This document shows positions 38,263 to 53,700 of a stretch of DNA of 64,000 bases, in pieces. The position numbers and the translations under genes are program-made. The stretch's first letter is position 1. Each line of letters starts with the position of its first letter. The notes under the pieces are model-generated. The model saw only the letters and a program-made list of their open reading frames with translations, had not been told where the DNA came from and did not search any database. Source of the DNA: Hydractinia symbiolongicarpus. Its lineage: Eukaryota; Cnidaria; Hydrozoa; Anthoathecata; Hydractiniidae. The DNA lies in contig NC_079879.1 of NCBI RefSeq assembly GCF_029227915.1, positions 6,388,001 to 6,452,000 on the forward strand, written 5' to 3'.

Positions 38263-38374
38263 AATAAAGTGTGTACTTTGTGGAGATGTCTGCTTTATAG
38301 AGATTCCACCTAAAAAAGTTCAAAAAGGAATGAATCACTCTGAGCATAAAGAATGTACCGAAGTAGTTTGGTAA
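38255..38374 (+). CDS. Possible 39-aa Cys-containing small ORF
   Basis: ATG at 38,255 within the third repeat copy opens 39 codons: MKQIKCVLCGDVCFIEIPPK, then a His/Cys-containing end (HSEHKEC). The C-x2-C...H-x2-H-x2-C spacing could be zinc-binding. It might be a downstream ORF in the HLCS UTR, a remnant exon, or chance. Low support. Confidence 0.2.
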   Translation: MKQIKCVLCGDVCFIEIPPKKVQKGMNHSEHKECTEVVW

Positions 38375-38706
38375 ATTGACTTGTATGAATCTGTTTTTTC
38401 CCTTTGTTTTTTGTAAGACAATCTTCTAGGATAATTTTGTGTTATTCTTAACGCATTGAAGCTTTGTTAGTCATAGCTCCCAACTTTTGGCACTTCATGT
38501 GTTAATATCCACGAAAATAAAGGTGGCAGCATTGCGAATTAATTAAAACCACCTGCGCGAAAATTAGTGCAAACTGAAAAAACAAAACAAACGCAGCGCG
38601 AAAAAAAAACATTCCGATCTTTTTTTTTAACAAATATATTAACGTTTTTAAAATTCAATATACTGAAATTTCATGAAAAAATAGTTTTGTGCCATATTTA
38701 CAACTT

Positions 38707-41700
38707 TTACGCTTGGACACTCTTCATGGTTTTAAATGATAAAAGCTTGTGATCAAAATCAATCGGTCTATCTTCAGGCTCGATATATTTGCGTCTCATA
38801 TTCTTGCTAAGATAGCTGATGAGATTACAATCGTCTTCGAACACTTGCAACTTTTTCTTGTATTTCTTTCGGACATACTCGTTTGCGTTAGGGTTGAAAG
38901 CTAACAAGAAAAAAAGGTATAAATAAATGGCTTGCCAGGGTTTCTATAGGAATATAATACTTTAATTTGCCTAATTTTATGCTGAGAAAATAAGCGAAAA
39001 GAAATAAAAAACGTGCGAGATTAAGTGTATTTTTTGCAGGTTTTAAAGGCATAAGCACGTTTAGCTTTATAGAGGCCTAACTATGGTCTATTTTTTTTGA
39101 AAAAAATGCCACCTGAACATAACACGAAATCTAAATTATTGCAGCCCAAAAGGAGGAAAACAACCACAAGATACTTCAGTAAATGATAAGCCTAAACTCT
39201 TCTCCTGCGGGACCTGCACAAAATGCGAAAAACATCAGAAAGATGACAAGTCCTTAGAAGCGTACCTTTCAAATGATAAGCCATGTATAACAGCGCTGAC
39301 CGTTTCGCGGAAAGAAAAGGATATTTTGGCTTTAAACAGCCCACTGCAGTGAGAGCTTTTATGATCCCAGTTGAGACAGTTTGCTCCATATATCCAAGCA
39401 TTGGTAACGCAGAAACAAGCAATGGTTCCCTCTTTGGTGGTAGCTTTACTGGTAGCGTTAGCGAAGCGTACTTTTCAGGGTATCTAAGTAAAGAAAAAGG
39501 AAGGACTGTATTAAATTTATCGCTGAACAGCAGGAGAAAAAAACTGAACAGGGAAACATTTATTTTTACAACATTTGTTGCGCAACATTGTGTTTCCACT
39601 GAACTTCATGACGGCGACTGTCGTGCGACTGTTGTACAAATGTCGCTCAACAATTTTTCTGCTAATAAAAATCGACGTCAATGGAACTAGAACTTATTTG
39701 ACGTCGTCGTGCGATAGAATAATTTATCAGTCAAAACATGCAGGACAAAGAATTGATAGGCAAGGAGATGTCTTGCCGTTGATATCCACTAACCCTAACT
39801 CACAGGATTATTAATCGGAAAGCAAAGTATAAAAGGTAACTACTAGCCACAGAACTAAATAATTATAAGATAAAATGACCCTGTGTTTTAGTAAAAGTGT
39901 TTTGCAAACAGGAAACTCATTTCAAAACAGTTTGATGTGATTACTAATAGCATTATCTTTCCAAACTTCAACCTATGCTACTTATAAATTTCATGTTTGT
40001 GAAAATTCTTTATGGCGGACATGCTTTATAGTGCACACCTTTCTACAACAGACACTTTTGTCAGGAACAAATAAAATGACAGTCATAACAAAACCTCTAC
40101 ATAGCGGACGTCAATGAAGAAAGCCACCAAAAAACTGATCCTTCTGTAACGGACAAGGTCAACAATTGGTGATACAAAACAAGTCTTGTAAGCAATTTCT
40201 CTATATTTTACTTAAGACAATGTCAAACTATTTAATTTCTTTGCTAAGACAAAAAATTTTTTGTAAAGTCTTGCCTTTATTTTGCTGCTTTTTAATAAAA
40301 GATAGCATTTTTGGAATATATTCTTTTAAAACACTTTACAGTTGATTTCAACTAACCCTGACGCCTAAGAGCAGATTTTGCAGCAAAGAAAATTGTTTTG
40401 TAAAGTCTCGCCTTTATTTTACTGTTTCGAATAAAATAAAGCATATTTGCAATATACTAGACGGATTCCCCGTCCTTTTTAAAACGCATGGCGTGCGTCT
40501 CGCTACTTGCAGTACAAATTATGCGTTACAGACCGGCGTATACGGGTATTATAATACAGGAAAACTCCACGAGATCGTCCGTTTTTAAATTACACACTAT
40601 TTTGTGTGCTTATTACACGGCACTTTTCTGATAAACACAGAAAACATTTTGCAGACTATTTCACTTTACCCCAACTCTCGTAAGCAGATTTTGCAGCAAT
40701 TGAAGTCAATGGGAGAAACCTTCATGTAGCGGACACCTCTCTATAGCAGACACATTTTAAAGGTTTAGATTGTATCTGCTATGCAGAAATTTTACTGTAA
40801 AAACGTTTTTTTTCATCGAAAACAAAGAACACTAATACAAAGAATTTGGGTATTACAATTTCCTTGTCGAACAAAATTGTCGTAACCTGAAAAAAATCTC
40901 GTCATTTTTGTCCGACAGAAGGAGAAAAAAGTTTTCATGTCACACTTTTTACCTCATCATTTGTTCCAAACACTCTTCAGAACACAAGGAATAAAACTTC
41001 TGCTTGTACTCAACAATCAAGTCCGCCTCACCTGGTATTAATGCTTCATATCTGAAAGAAAACAAAACAAAAAAAAATAGTAAAAAAATTATAGTTCCCA
41101 AATTGGGATTTGAAGACATTAGGTAACACTTTTATTATAAGGCTGAGATATACATAGTCACTTTCTTGCAAAAGATTTTCTTAGATAAAAAGCGTGTAAA
41201 GCCGGCGGTATAAGCTTCTGAGTTCATTACTAACATATCGCCGCACGTAGTGATGCAATGGTTTCGTCCGCGGCTCCCAATTCTGGGGACCACGGATCGA
41301 ATCCCGCTGAATACCAGGCAGCATGTCAGTGATGCACAAAGTAGCTTTACAATTCTTTTACTTCAAAATTTTGTTTTTTTAAGTGCACCTAGCTTATAGT
41401 AGACCTGATTTTTTAATCGATCTTCTAGGTGAACTGCCTGCAACCTAGAAAAGTTAGGTTGACAGAAATTCAACTTACCTCAACTTCCCATTCAAGTATG
41501 TCACAGGACAATAACCTTTCATTTCGATTTGCACTGGAAACATGTTTTTCACGTAGACAGCTGATCTTCTTGTAGGTAGGTTCTCTGGCAGCGTATGTGG
41601 AGCCAATGGTGGCACATACTTCGATGGACAATTTAAAAACTCATTCAGGTTTTTTTGAGAGGAGAATTTATAGTACTTTCCTTCGAATTCAGCCACTAAA

Positions 41701-44700
41701 TTGTTCGACTTGTCTTTGCTACAGTCGACCAGCTGACCGTCTCGAGCAAGGCTGACGGGACAGTATTCTCCTGTTTTATCAAGACGAGCATTAAATTCTT
41801 TTGGCGTCACGCACATGCAGCTTATGGATGCAGCCTTTCCTGAGTAAAGAAAAAATAAATCTAGCTTCATATCGTTTGTTGAAAAATAGTAACACGTTTT
41901 TTATATATTTCAAGGGAGGTTGGATGTGCTATTTTTTTTTGCACTTTTTTATCTTCAAAAGGTCTTTATATGTGCTTTTCTAAAGACGTTGCGGAATAAG
42001 ATTTATTAACAAGAAAATTTGGTAATATATAGCTTGATTTTAGGATTGGAATAAAGAATTTATACGGTTGGGAGAAATAAATGATTTTTAATAATTCTAG
42101 ACTCACATTATTTTTTTCTCAAACCATATGAATGATTGAGTACGTTCTTAATGTGTTTTTAATTTTTGGCAATTTTTTTTCTCGACGTAAAATCGAGTAG
42201 TCACGTTCCGAGCGCAAAAATCAAGAGTTAATCATTTCAATTATGTTTACCAATGAACTTTATTTAAGTATTTCCTGATCACTAATGCGATTTTCGCTGC
42301 ATGGGTTTTTGGGTAAAGGTTATCTATCAAACTAATCTAGCAATTACCTTATCAAAAGTATACTTGATTTTTCAGTGCGTGCTTGCTATAAATAGACATT
42401 TCCCAAGCTATACGTTTAAAAAAATAAATATTTTAAGATAATTTTTGGACTTGACTTTTATCACGTGATTCGTCGTAATGGCCGGTGCAAATATTGATTC
42501 ATAATTATTATCTTTCCAATAAAAATAAGTACGAGAAGTTTGATTGATGATGACATCTTTTTTATTTTATTTTATTTTAACGAATATTTCGTCTTGTTAC
42601 TACATACAAGACATTATCAACGTAAATTGTTACAATTATCTTACGTTACCCTTACCAACGGTATATAATTTAAATACTCTTGGGTTTGCCGTTATGTGTT
42701 ATATGTTTTGTTAAGTATTGTTTTATACGTCCTCTGTGTATTATGTAGTTGTTGAAAATTATATTTAAAAAACTTGTATAATTGTAACAATTTACGTTGA
42801 TAATGTCTTGTAGTAACAAGACGAAATATCCGTTAAAATGAAATAAAATAAAAAAGATGTCATCATCAATCAAACTTCTCGTACTTATTTTTATTGTGAA
42901 GTCATATGCCCGAATTAATATATTATCTTTTCATATGCAAAGTTTTAAGGCCTTAAGTTTTTAAAAAAAGCAGTAGTTAAAATCGCTTGATGACATATTT
43001 TGCTTCCAGGAGTCTACTTAAACATTGAAATTAATAGTTTTTTTAATTAATTTAATTCCGGCCTATTTTTCTTATTTTTAAAACTTATACAAGAGCCATA
43101 CCTATTCCTGAATTTTTTTTGCATTTTTGAGAGAAATTCGTTCATTCGTTCGAAATTCATTTTCGAGCGATATTCGGGTCGTGTTCTTAAAACATAGTTC
43201 GACTGAAAATCATGAAATTTCCAACTTCAAAATTGGTCTACTGCCAGCTACTTTACCAGTCACTTACTAGCAGACTATCTACTGTACCAATTAGAACTGC
43301 AGCAACAATCTCACCTTGGGCTGTATTCTCGATGTAGGACTGAATATGAGATACTGTGAGCTGAACCTTTTCCAAAGAATGCGAGTATATCCACCATTTT
43401 GATTTCAAACCATCCACAGTAACTAAATTCTTGTACTGATTGTCATAAAACTCGCGTATTTTTTTGCTCGCTTTTCGATGGCATGCAACACGTATGGCTA
43501 GAATGGTTAAACTGTCATGAAGAGGATAGACCCTAAAACATTAGAAGGTCATTAGTACGCTAATTTCCTGGGAGGAAATCGCTTTAGGAAATTACATCAT
43601 AGCTCGCATGTAATGTAATCTGTTGAACTTGAATATTCTTAACCATTTGTTGGACTAGTAAAAATTCTAAATATCGTTTTTAAGCTCTAACCATTAGTAT
43701 AACATATTTACAACGATTTTTATTTAGCAATAAACAGGTTACACGATACCACTAAAACCTTTAATTTGAAATAGCTTACTCAGATTCAAATTTAAAACTA
43801 TATCAAATGAGAGTAAACGAAATTTCACGACGCCTTTACCATACTTAAACATATATATGTCTTCTTATATAATTCATTTAATGAAAATTTTTTCACGAAC
43901 CTAGTATTTATATAACTAAAGTTTCTAACTAACTCAAGAGTAAACAAGAACTGCGAAGCACACAAAAAGTAAAATTTCTCCAAAATGTAATGAGAATAAA
44001 ACCAGATCTCAACAATGTTTTTTTGATACCATTACGAAATATTCTCCCTACCTGGATGGTGACTTTCTATCTGCTGCACCACGCTGCATGATCACGTGGT
44101 CAGGTATGCTGAGTTCAATTACTTTGTGAGGTATGATGCTGTGTTCTCTTAACAACTCCATTTGTTTTGAGGTGACTGGATAACCATCTAACACAAATCT
44201 GAAGAAAAAATCAGTTGACATTGTGGCGAATTTGGACTCAAGTAGTCATAACATTTTTCTTTTAAACGATATATGAATTCTAAATTGAAGGATTCGCATC
44301 ATACGAGAAAAGGCTGTCAGGTAAAACTGTCGTTAACAGATTTGCAGCCTGATGAATATTTTTCTCTGATGAATATTTTTCCCCATAATATCAACGGATA
44401 GTTGATTTTTTTAGTATATCCCTGTAGAGTAAATAAAAGAATTCAGAATAGTAATCGAAATAGAAAGCGAAAGTCTACTACAGGTGAAAGAAAATAGACA
44501 TAAGAATATCAATAAATGAACAAAAGTTGACAACGTGGCAAATTAAGTTCAAGTAAAAGAAATTCGTCAGGAGAGGGTAACAATAACGATCCAAAACAGT
44601 TGTGAAATACATAAAGACTTCTTTGCAAGAGGATGGATGCTTAAGAAAGTTTAAATTGAAGGATGTACCACATATGAGAAAAAAGTTTCGTCATTTTTAA

Positions 44701-47700
44701 AAAACCTCACACCTACTCACGAATATGTCTTTTACTGTCCTTGCTACGGTAAATAAAAAAAATTGAATTAAAAATTTTAGAGCAGGTCCAAGGGTTTGCT
44801 AAGACCCTTAACGATACAGGATTCTCTCATTTTGCTCCACTGTTTTTCCTAAAAGACAGTCTTCTCAAAAAAAAAATCTCTAGGATTGAATAAAACAGAC
44901 GCCAAGTATTTGTTGTGTGCTTTCATGTGCATTGGTAAACAAAAGTAAACAAAGAAGTAATTATCTTACCCTCTCGTAACACATTGCGTATCCAGCAAAC
45001 AAAGTTCTAATGCTTCAATTGCTAATTCATCTGGAACTACCATGCCTTTGAATAGATGCTCTTTAATTTCTTCAACAAGCTCAGAATTAGGATGTGATTG
45101 GAGTATCTTTCGAATAGCTTCACCAATTGACAATCGGGCTACACCATGTTCTTGAACAAACCGGTTGGCCACTGAAAATTAAAAAATTTTTTTGACAAAA
45201 ATTTAGGCAAATTCGAAATAGTAATTAAGCGGGCAGCAAGAATTTAGCACCCCCAGCAAAGCAAAACACTACTATGCTACCAATGCACCAAAAATTTCTG
45301 TGGTTTTATAAAGGACAATAACGACCTGTTTTCCACACCTTTCTTTGCTAAGAAATAATGACAGACGTGAGAAAGGTAAAAAAAGCAATAACTTACACGA
45401 TGTCTTTCCTGATTTCGGAGGTCCTATGATAGCCAATTTAATTGGAACCAGCGGTTTCGGTGACGCTTGCTGCAGGAAAAGTTGAGGTGACTGCATGAAC
45501 CTTTCTTTATTCTCTTCGTTCGATAAATAGTAAATATGTTTGCGATACACGACAGGGTAGCTAAGCTTTTCTTTTGACACATACGGAGCGATGACATCAC
45601 CTTCATATAACTAAACGAAAAAAATAAATGAGACTTCTATTAGATAATCTGTAAAATTAAACTGTCACTCAAAATCACTTCAGCATACATTATAGAAGCA
45701 TACACAAATAAAGTCGTTTGCGATGAACCGAATCTTTCAAGTTCAATAAAACTCCATTGTGGCTTAAAGAGATGGTTAGTAAAATCAGTCGTTTTCTCTT
45801 TGTTGCTACTTCTAAATAATTACATTGAGCATTTTTCACATATATTTCAGGAAGAAGTGAAACGGTAAAAAAATTCTGTGTGAGTATTTTTCCAGTTAGA
45901 AATTTATGTGATTTATGTAATTGTCACAAGAAAATTATTAGAGTAGCAAGGAGAAGAGGGGGGGGGGGAGAGGGGCAGCGACTTGATTTTTTGTTAAAAA
46001 CCAACTACGTACCCTCACAGGGCACCAACGTCCAAATCTGCTAGGTAACTTGTATCCACTGTTAAGCAATTTTTTAGCCAAACTTAAAGTAATACTTTGA
46101 CATTTGTCAAACAAGCTCGATCTAAACTGAACTTGTTGTTTCAATGTCTTCATAAGAATATACTGCGTGATGTGTGGTTTCCTTCCAGCTTCTACATCTA
46201 CCCTCGGAATGGTAAAATCATCTATAGTCTCCTAATGTAAAATAGAAAACAAAAAGATGGATTAATGAACAGATACAAGAAACAACAAATGAATGAATGT
46301 ATAAATGAATGAACAAATATATAAATGAATATATAAATGGATGAATAAATGACTGAACAAATATATAAATGAATAATGAATTAATGAATGCGTTAATGAT
46401 TAAAGAAGTATATAGATAAAGGAGTAAAGGAATGAATGTATTATTAATTGATGAATAAATGAATGGATGAATAAACGAACGAATGAATGAATGAATTAAC
46501 AAATGAATGAATGAATAAATAAATAAATGAATAAATGAATGAATGAATAAATGAATGAATGAATAAATGAATGAATGAATGAATGAATGAATGAATGAAT
46601 GAATGAATGAATGAACGAACAAATAAACGAACAAATAAATGATAACATAATCTCAAAGGGAGAGGAAATAGTCAGAAAAATAGACAAAGATAAAGCATAA
46701 ATGATTAATTAAACAGTTTAGTTTGTTTCTTACACAAGTTTTAATACATCTACGCTGTCATCTATCATAGTTACCAATGCTATGTTCACTCTTGTTATTA
46801 GGCGCAAAGGTTAGTTGTAAGGTATATAAGTTGTTGCGTAGTAAATTATCTTGGAACAAAATTTTAAAAAACCTACCAAAACATTTTCAATTTCCAACAT
46901 TTGCTCGTCACATTTTTCCGCGAGGTCCATATTTATTCTTTCCACCGCTTCCTCTTGTGTTTCTTCTTCTTCCTCATCTTCTTCGATATCACCAAACTCC
47001 TCGTACATCTCCAACTCAATCATTTCATCAATGTCAACTTCTCCTTCTTCCTCTTCTTCTGCACCTTCTTCTTCTTCGTCCTCTCCTGACGCTCGAACAG
47101 CTGCCTGTGCGAGAAGAGAAGTAGCTTACTAAATACGTGTTTTTTGAAAATCAGTATATGTTATTCAACTGGCAAATGAACGTCTAAGTTTAAGCAAATT
47201 TAATCTTTCTCTTTTATTGTTTATTGTCCCAAACAGAAATATATCGCATTTGCAATTTTATGCGTAAAAAAAGGGCACTTCCAGCTTATCTTACAAATAC
47301 AAAAACAACATTTGACATAACCGTTTTAAAATCTCGTTCTTGTCTCTAATAGCTTCATCTTTACTTATTTATCCATTGTATACTCATTTAACATCATTTC
47401 AGGTTTACACGGAATGCTAGTAAGCGCGGACGTAAAAAACCATAACATTTAAAGATGCTACGAAACGGTTGTTAGTTTTCGACTTTAGTGATTTACACGG
47501 AAGTGAAGCTAATGACTGCGGAAAAGTTTATTATCACTGAGGACAAAAACAATATCTTAAATTATTTTAAATATAATATTGGGTATCCAAATATAACAGA
47601 AAATGACAGAAAAGTTCCCTACATGTATCCATGATTTGTTCGATATAAGTATCACTCTTGCTGTTAACTCAAACTTTCTAATAAAATAAACTTCAAACCT

Positions 47701-50700
47701 TTTGAACTAGCTAACTAGCTTAATATATGTAGAAATTTTGCATAGTTTATTGTACATAAAGCCAGCCTAATCAACAACAATGACTTTAAAAACTTCTTAA
47801 AAGTATTAATTACCTTTTTAAAGATAGTAACATAGCATTTTTTTAACAAATACAGCTTCTCGTGTTGTCTCTGTTTTCTCGTCAAAACAAGCTTTCGATT
47901 TACTGATATTTAGTATATTTTACAGACCGTACCTATTTTTACCGCCAAAAGAATATTGCAAGAAAATTTTTTCATTTTTAAAAAAATAAAAATAAAAAAG
48001 TAATTATTCATAAACAGGTTGTCTAGAAGTCTATGTGATTCTAAAGTGTGTATAGTTTCTTGCACCTTGATTTTTTGAGTGGTTCGTTTATTACACGCCG
48101 TTCTTCAAAAATTGCAAGGGATTAAGCTTATTGAATCGTTTTGTAGCCCCTATAAATACACTGCAATAAACTTACAGCTTTTTCCGCTAATCTTTCTTCT
48201 TTTTCGAGTATTTTCTCCTCTTTTCTTCTTCTTCTTTCTTCTTCCTTTGTGAAAAAAAAGAATTATAATATACAACAATGGTATCAAAGTAATCATTTTT
48301 GACATCGTGTAAAGACTTCCGTGTTGGCACGACCACTACTAGAACATTTACTTCTGAAAGAAAGTAAAAGTCAACAGTACTCTATTTTAAAAAGGCGTTT
48401 CATAATCGTGACAAATCTCCCTTGCCCTAAATTTGACTCTCACCAAGTATGGCATTTTTCATGCTCTCTCATAAAAAGCTTGCCAAAGACGCTTATTGTA
48501 TTTATTCATTTTATCAAGAGATTTTTAAGATTCCGTTGTTAATATTCTTCCCCTCGATACATTTCTAACTTACAGTTTGTCTGGCGGAAGGATCACCTAA
48601 ATATCACGTTTTAAGCTTATATTCCCATGGATTGTTACACACGCGCGTTTTTTAACAAGCAGAATAAGTTAAAAATTGTAACTTCGCAGATAAAAAGGTT
48701 TTATAGTAATTATATTTTACTAGGCGACCAAAGTTGTAATGGAAAAAGAATTAAAAAAAGGCTATTTAGGCAACAGAAAACAAACTTTCAACTTTTGCGA
48801 AACTGCATTTCTTAAAAATTTCACAGGGAGTTTAATTTTTTCGCAATGATTAATTTTTCACTTCAGGTATTAGGGATGACCTAGTTTTAAACAATTCGAT
48901 TTTAATTTAAAATTTGGATAAAAGGAGCCAACGCAAAGCCAAAAAATTCTCTACCCTTTTCTTTAGTTTTTCCTCCTTCTTCTTTTCTTTCTCCACACGA
49001 CTTTTATCGCGTTCAATTATCCACTTGTCAAGCAAAGGTGGCATCAACCGATTACACACATCCTCACTTGACACATTCAGCGAAATTGTAACATCAGGAA
49101 ACAAACCAGTACCCGCCAGATATCTCGCTTCTTCGGCGGTACGTGGAAAACCTTCCAATATAAAACCATAAGTCCTAAACAAAATAAGGTTGTTAGAATA
49201 CATATTATAGGTAAACTAATTTTTGAATTTATTTATTAACGTAAGACCGAATAACTAATTATTTCATTGATTGATTGATTTTTCAAGACAAACGTGACAA
49301 TTCGTATTTCTATGACGGCCAATAACGGTTCTAGTTTGCTACAACTGCAACTGCTAGAGAACCTGTAAAATAAATTTTATATTCAAACTGGATGCTCAGT
49401 ACTATAACAATACAAGTCTTGTTTTCTAAATGACCTGGCTTTGCTTAGAATGCACAAGCCCCCGCAACAGACAAAACCGATCTACGGCCAGCCCATTGTT
49501 TTTGTTTAACATTTCACAAAAATGAGGTCTATAAACATTTTTTCTAAATTAGGCTTTTGTTTGAATTATCTTTAAGCGTTTTTGGATCTTAGTAATTGTA
49601 AATAGAAGATTTGGGGTAGAAGGGCGATATAGCACGTGGTTGAATGTATTGATCGGTGTACCACAAGGCTCTGTTCTCGGACCCCTGTTTTTTAATATAT
49701 ATTTGAATGTTTTGACTTTTTACTTCAGTGATTGACGTCAGCATTTGTAATTATTACTTTTTATAAAGAAAACGTCGCTGAACTGCAGCAAAAAATAAAA
49801 AAATTCGCTTGTATTTATTTTTACGTAGTTTTGCCAAAATGGACTTCAGGTAAATATAAAAAAGTGCAACCTTTTGTCTTTGGAAAGCCTAGAGAACGAC
49901 CATCATCTGTACCTGTAAATGGTCAGCATCTAGTGGAGTGTAAGAAAATTGAACTATTAGGGATAAATATTGATTATGGTTTAACATTTCGTAACGACGT
50001 CAATATCCTATGCAGGAGAGTAAGCCTTGATTTTAGCATTACGCAGAATTGCTTGATTTTTGCCACAAAAAACCGCAAAATCATTGCAGACTCGTGGCAT
50101 TTAAAATAATTTATTAGCTTATAATTTAGTCCTTTTTTTAATAATTATTCGCTGAAGCACAATGTAAGGTCTAGCACCCTTGCATCTGCTAATAACTTGA
50201 TTTTTGCATCGATTGTAAATAGTGTTAGTACGGATGACAATATTCATAACGAAATTCGGTTTAAACCCCTCCTACATGCGTAAGTATTTGAATTCTAGAT
50301 ATAACTTGAGATCTTTCTCGTGAGTGATGGACCTATCACTCACGAGAAAGAAAATTAACTCGACGAAATTGGGTTTAAAATCTGTCTTTTATTATTATTC
50401 CGAATACTTATACAGGATATAGCCACTTCAGTGTTTGAAACACTGTTATCAATGTGGGTCCTGTGTTCGGGATGTATACATTTATACATTAAGTATACAC
50501 CGGCATTACCTACCCAATTTCTCTCACATAGCATGGGTTGACCAGTAGCTGTAGTAAAGACACTTGCTAAACATGCCCGCGCTGTGGACCGAACCACGGA
50601 CCTTGTGATAACGGACCTTGTGATTACGAAGCGAACTCGATAACCACAAGGCCACGCGCTACTTCATATCGGTGCTCAGTTGTGGGAATCCTTACCTGCG

Positions 50701-53700
50701 TCTGTGAAGCCTGCTTCCTCGGTTAAAATGTTTTGCAACAAGGTGCGACAGTTGAAACGCCTTAACTGCAAATGTTTGTGCATCTTTTTTTTTATAAATC
50801 CTTAGTTAATTTAAAAAGTTTTTTTTATTTCTATTATTTTGTGTATGTATAACTTAGTCGGATTTATAATAAGCATTAACATATAAGACACATTATTAAT
50901 ATATATAATATATAATAATAATATGCCGACCACATTCCCCTATCCAGTCTTTTTTAGATCTTACATATTTTTAGAAACTGTATTGTCTTTAAATAAATAA
51001 AGATCATATCATTTAACCAATTGGGATAAAAACGGGTCAAAGCAATGATACAAGCAAAACAAAACATTAAAAACAATGTTAACGTAAAAGTGAAATAAAC
51101 TTCATAAGGTGGTAATTAATACTTAATTTGGTAAACACGCTAGAAAAAAATAATACATAGAATTAGTACTGACAAAAGAAATACTACAATTAACAGATTA
51201 GATACCTGTATGGTTCTTCCTTCCACCATGGCATCAAGATTTCATCCAGCGTTTCATTGCTAAGGGGCTCATTCTCCAGTATATTATTTCTAATGTTCTC
51301 TTCAAACTCTGTGAGTGTATCTTCAATTGCCTCCTCTTCTTCTTCTCCTGTATCGTCTTCAGCTGGATTCGAAGCTAGAAACATTGGACACTACAAGTTA
51401 TATTGAATCTTAAAATATATTTTGCTATAAGAAAAAATATCGTCCTATGTAAGATAAAATTGGCGTCAGGGCGAAAGAGTTGCGGTTATGCCAGATCGCA
51501 TAGTAAAATTGAAGATGGATTTCTTCAAATTTTAGAGTGATGTAAGGGTGACTATGGCAGCACAAGTTTGGGCCCAGATTCCTTCAGCACTCAAAATGCA
51601 ATAAGAATATATTCTAGTAACCATGTTTGACCTTGTACCTTTTTATTTTCCATTCACATTGTATATTAAAGGACAAAAATTCAATCAGAACAAATAATTT
51701 ACCATCTGATTCATCTTCTTCAGCATTTGAATCGGTCAATGTTACTTTATTTTCGAATTCTGGACCTATTTTTTTCATAGTTTTGTGAATGATTAGTTCT
51801 TGTAAGCGATCTTTAAACGATATGTGGAAAACTCCGAACTTCTTCGCAAGAAGTTTGCCATGAAGAGTTTTTCCAGAACCTTTTGGACCCAAAAGTAATA
51901 ATCTAACAGGGGGTGGCTATAAAAACAACAACATAAAATTACACTCGAAATAAAAAAGGAAAGTCTATTAAACCAACAAAAAATATAACAGCAACAACAA
52001 TAATAAAACAACAAACAAACAAATCAACAATTCAACACACACACAAACAAACAAACAAAAACGACTTTAATAAATATCTAGATGCCTGCCAGCGGACAAT
52101 TAAATTAATACCTTCAACGGTTTTGACTGAGGAAGAAACGTTTCCGGATCTTGCAGAAAAGTTTCCCTGGCTTCAGCGTTTGATAAAAAGTAAATCTTTT
52201 CCCTGTATTTGACAGCACAGTCAGAAGACCCAGGCCATAACACATTTTGCTCCTTTAACATAACGGGACAAAAATGGCGTGTTTCACCAAAGGGTTTCTT
52301 CTTGTTTGGATCTTCGTCTTCGTCTTCATCTTCATCTTCTTCTCCTTCAAGAGCAGCAAGGTCTTCCTCTTCTTCATCTTGATCCATACCAGTATATTCC
52401 CAACCATGATACTGGAATACACCTAAACGATATGTTCGATCTCATGCAAAAAATATGTAAAAAGCAATCCGGCAGCTTAACTTTCAAAGAATAAAGTAGA
52501 CTATACACAATACTTAAGGTATTGAACACATGCATGAAATAGGGTGTGTTACACTAAGATTCTCTATCACCATCTGATGTCACTTACACTAAGATTCTCT
52601 ATCACCATCTGATGTGACTTATACTGAGATTGTCTATCACCGCCTGATGTGACTCACACTGAGATTGTCTATCACCATCTGATGTGACTTACAAAAGATT
52701 AAACGCTGGCGAATTTCCATTAAATTAAAGAGGGCAGCGTTTCCTGCATTTTTTTTTTGTTGTTGTTAAAGATTTGTCTATTTCGGAAGTTAACATGTCT
52801 TAAATTCTAAAGCTGTTAAAACACGGGCCTCACGTTCAGAAATAAATTCTAATGCGCATGCCAGATACAAAACTCTGGTAGTTGCGGCCAAGAACGCCCA
52901 AATGGAAAGCGGTCTACAATATTTACTTGATAAATGAATTTTTCGGCAGGTATTTTCCTTGAATGCAACATGGAAATAACTTATATTTCAAACTATACTA
53001 GAAAGACAAGGTCCACTCTATTTTAACTTTTATTTTCTTGACATTTCTTGAGTAAATTCCAGACATACTGAAACTACTGAAAAATTTAATCTTTGTCGAT
53101 ATGCCAATTAAAAAATGAAAATAATTCTGAGTGACCAAATAATCTAAGAGTCCTGACATTTCTCTGTCATATCAAAGAAGTTGCTAATATTCCTTACTTG
53201 TTTCTGACATTTTATTAATAATTTAAAAAAATTCTTGACAGTCTCAACAGAGTAGACACACTTTTTATTATATTTTCAGGTACCTTCCATTTTATTGGCA
53301 GCAACAGTAAATGCTTCTTCTTCATTGCGCTTGCATTGTATAATTAATGGTTCAATGCTGTTTGCATTTAGCATTGTCGACTGCAAGCTTGTCCAGTTAC
53401 GATCAAAGTTGGTCAAAGAATCTTGGTACTTTTGCAACAATTCAGTACCCTCTTTTGTTGATGTATCTAATGTATCCAAAGAAAAGAGGAATTAAAAGCA
53501 AATGATTCACTTTGATATGAAGCCATTGTGCTGGCATTCACACAAGTTAAGCTACATTTAGACTTACTCAGTTGTTCGTGGTTAAATATGAGATTCTCAA
53601 AGTACACTGAATGCTACAGAGAAAAAAATTGTGTGGAATGCAGCCTCTTTTTAATCCTATTCGTGCTGGAAAGATTTCCAACTTTCCTTCATAACTTTTA

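Noticed and set aside
41240-41320. Functional tRNA gene
   Set aside because: Box A and box B are recognisable but no cloverleaf with good stems forms; better read as a SINE fragment.
46218-46687. Ser/Phe/Ile/His-rich minus-strand open frames
   Set aside because: Product of the TGAA tetranucleotide microsatellite in an AK9 intron.
46777-47132. Plus-strand Ser/Leu-rich frames opposite the acidic AK9 exon
   Set aside because: Antisense shadow of the Glu-rich AK9 exon at 46,877-47,104.
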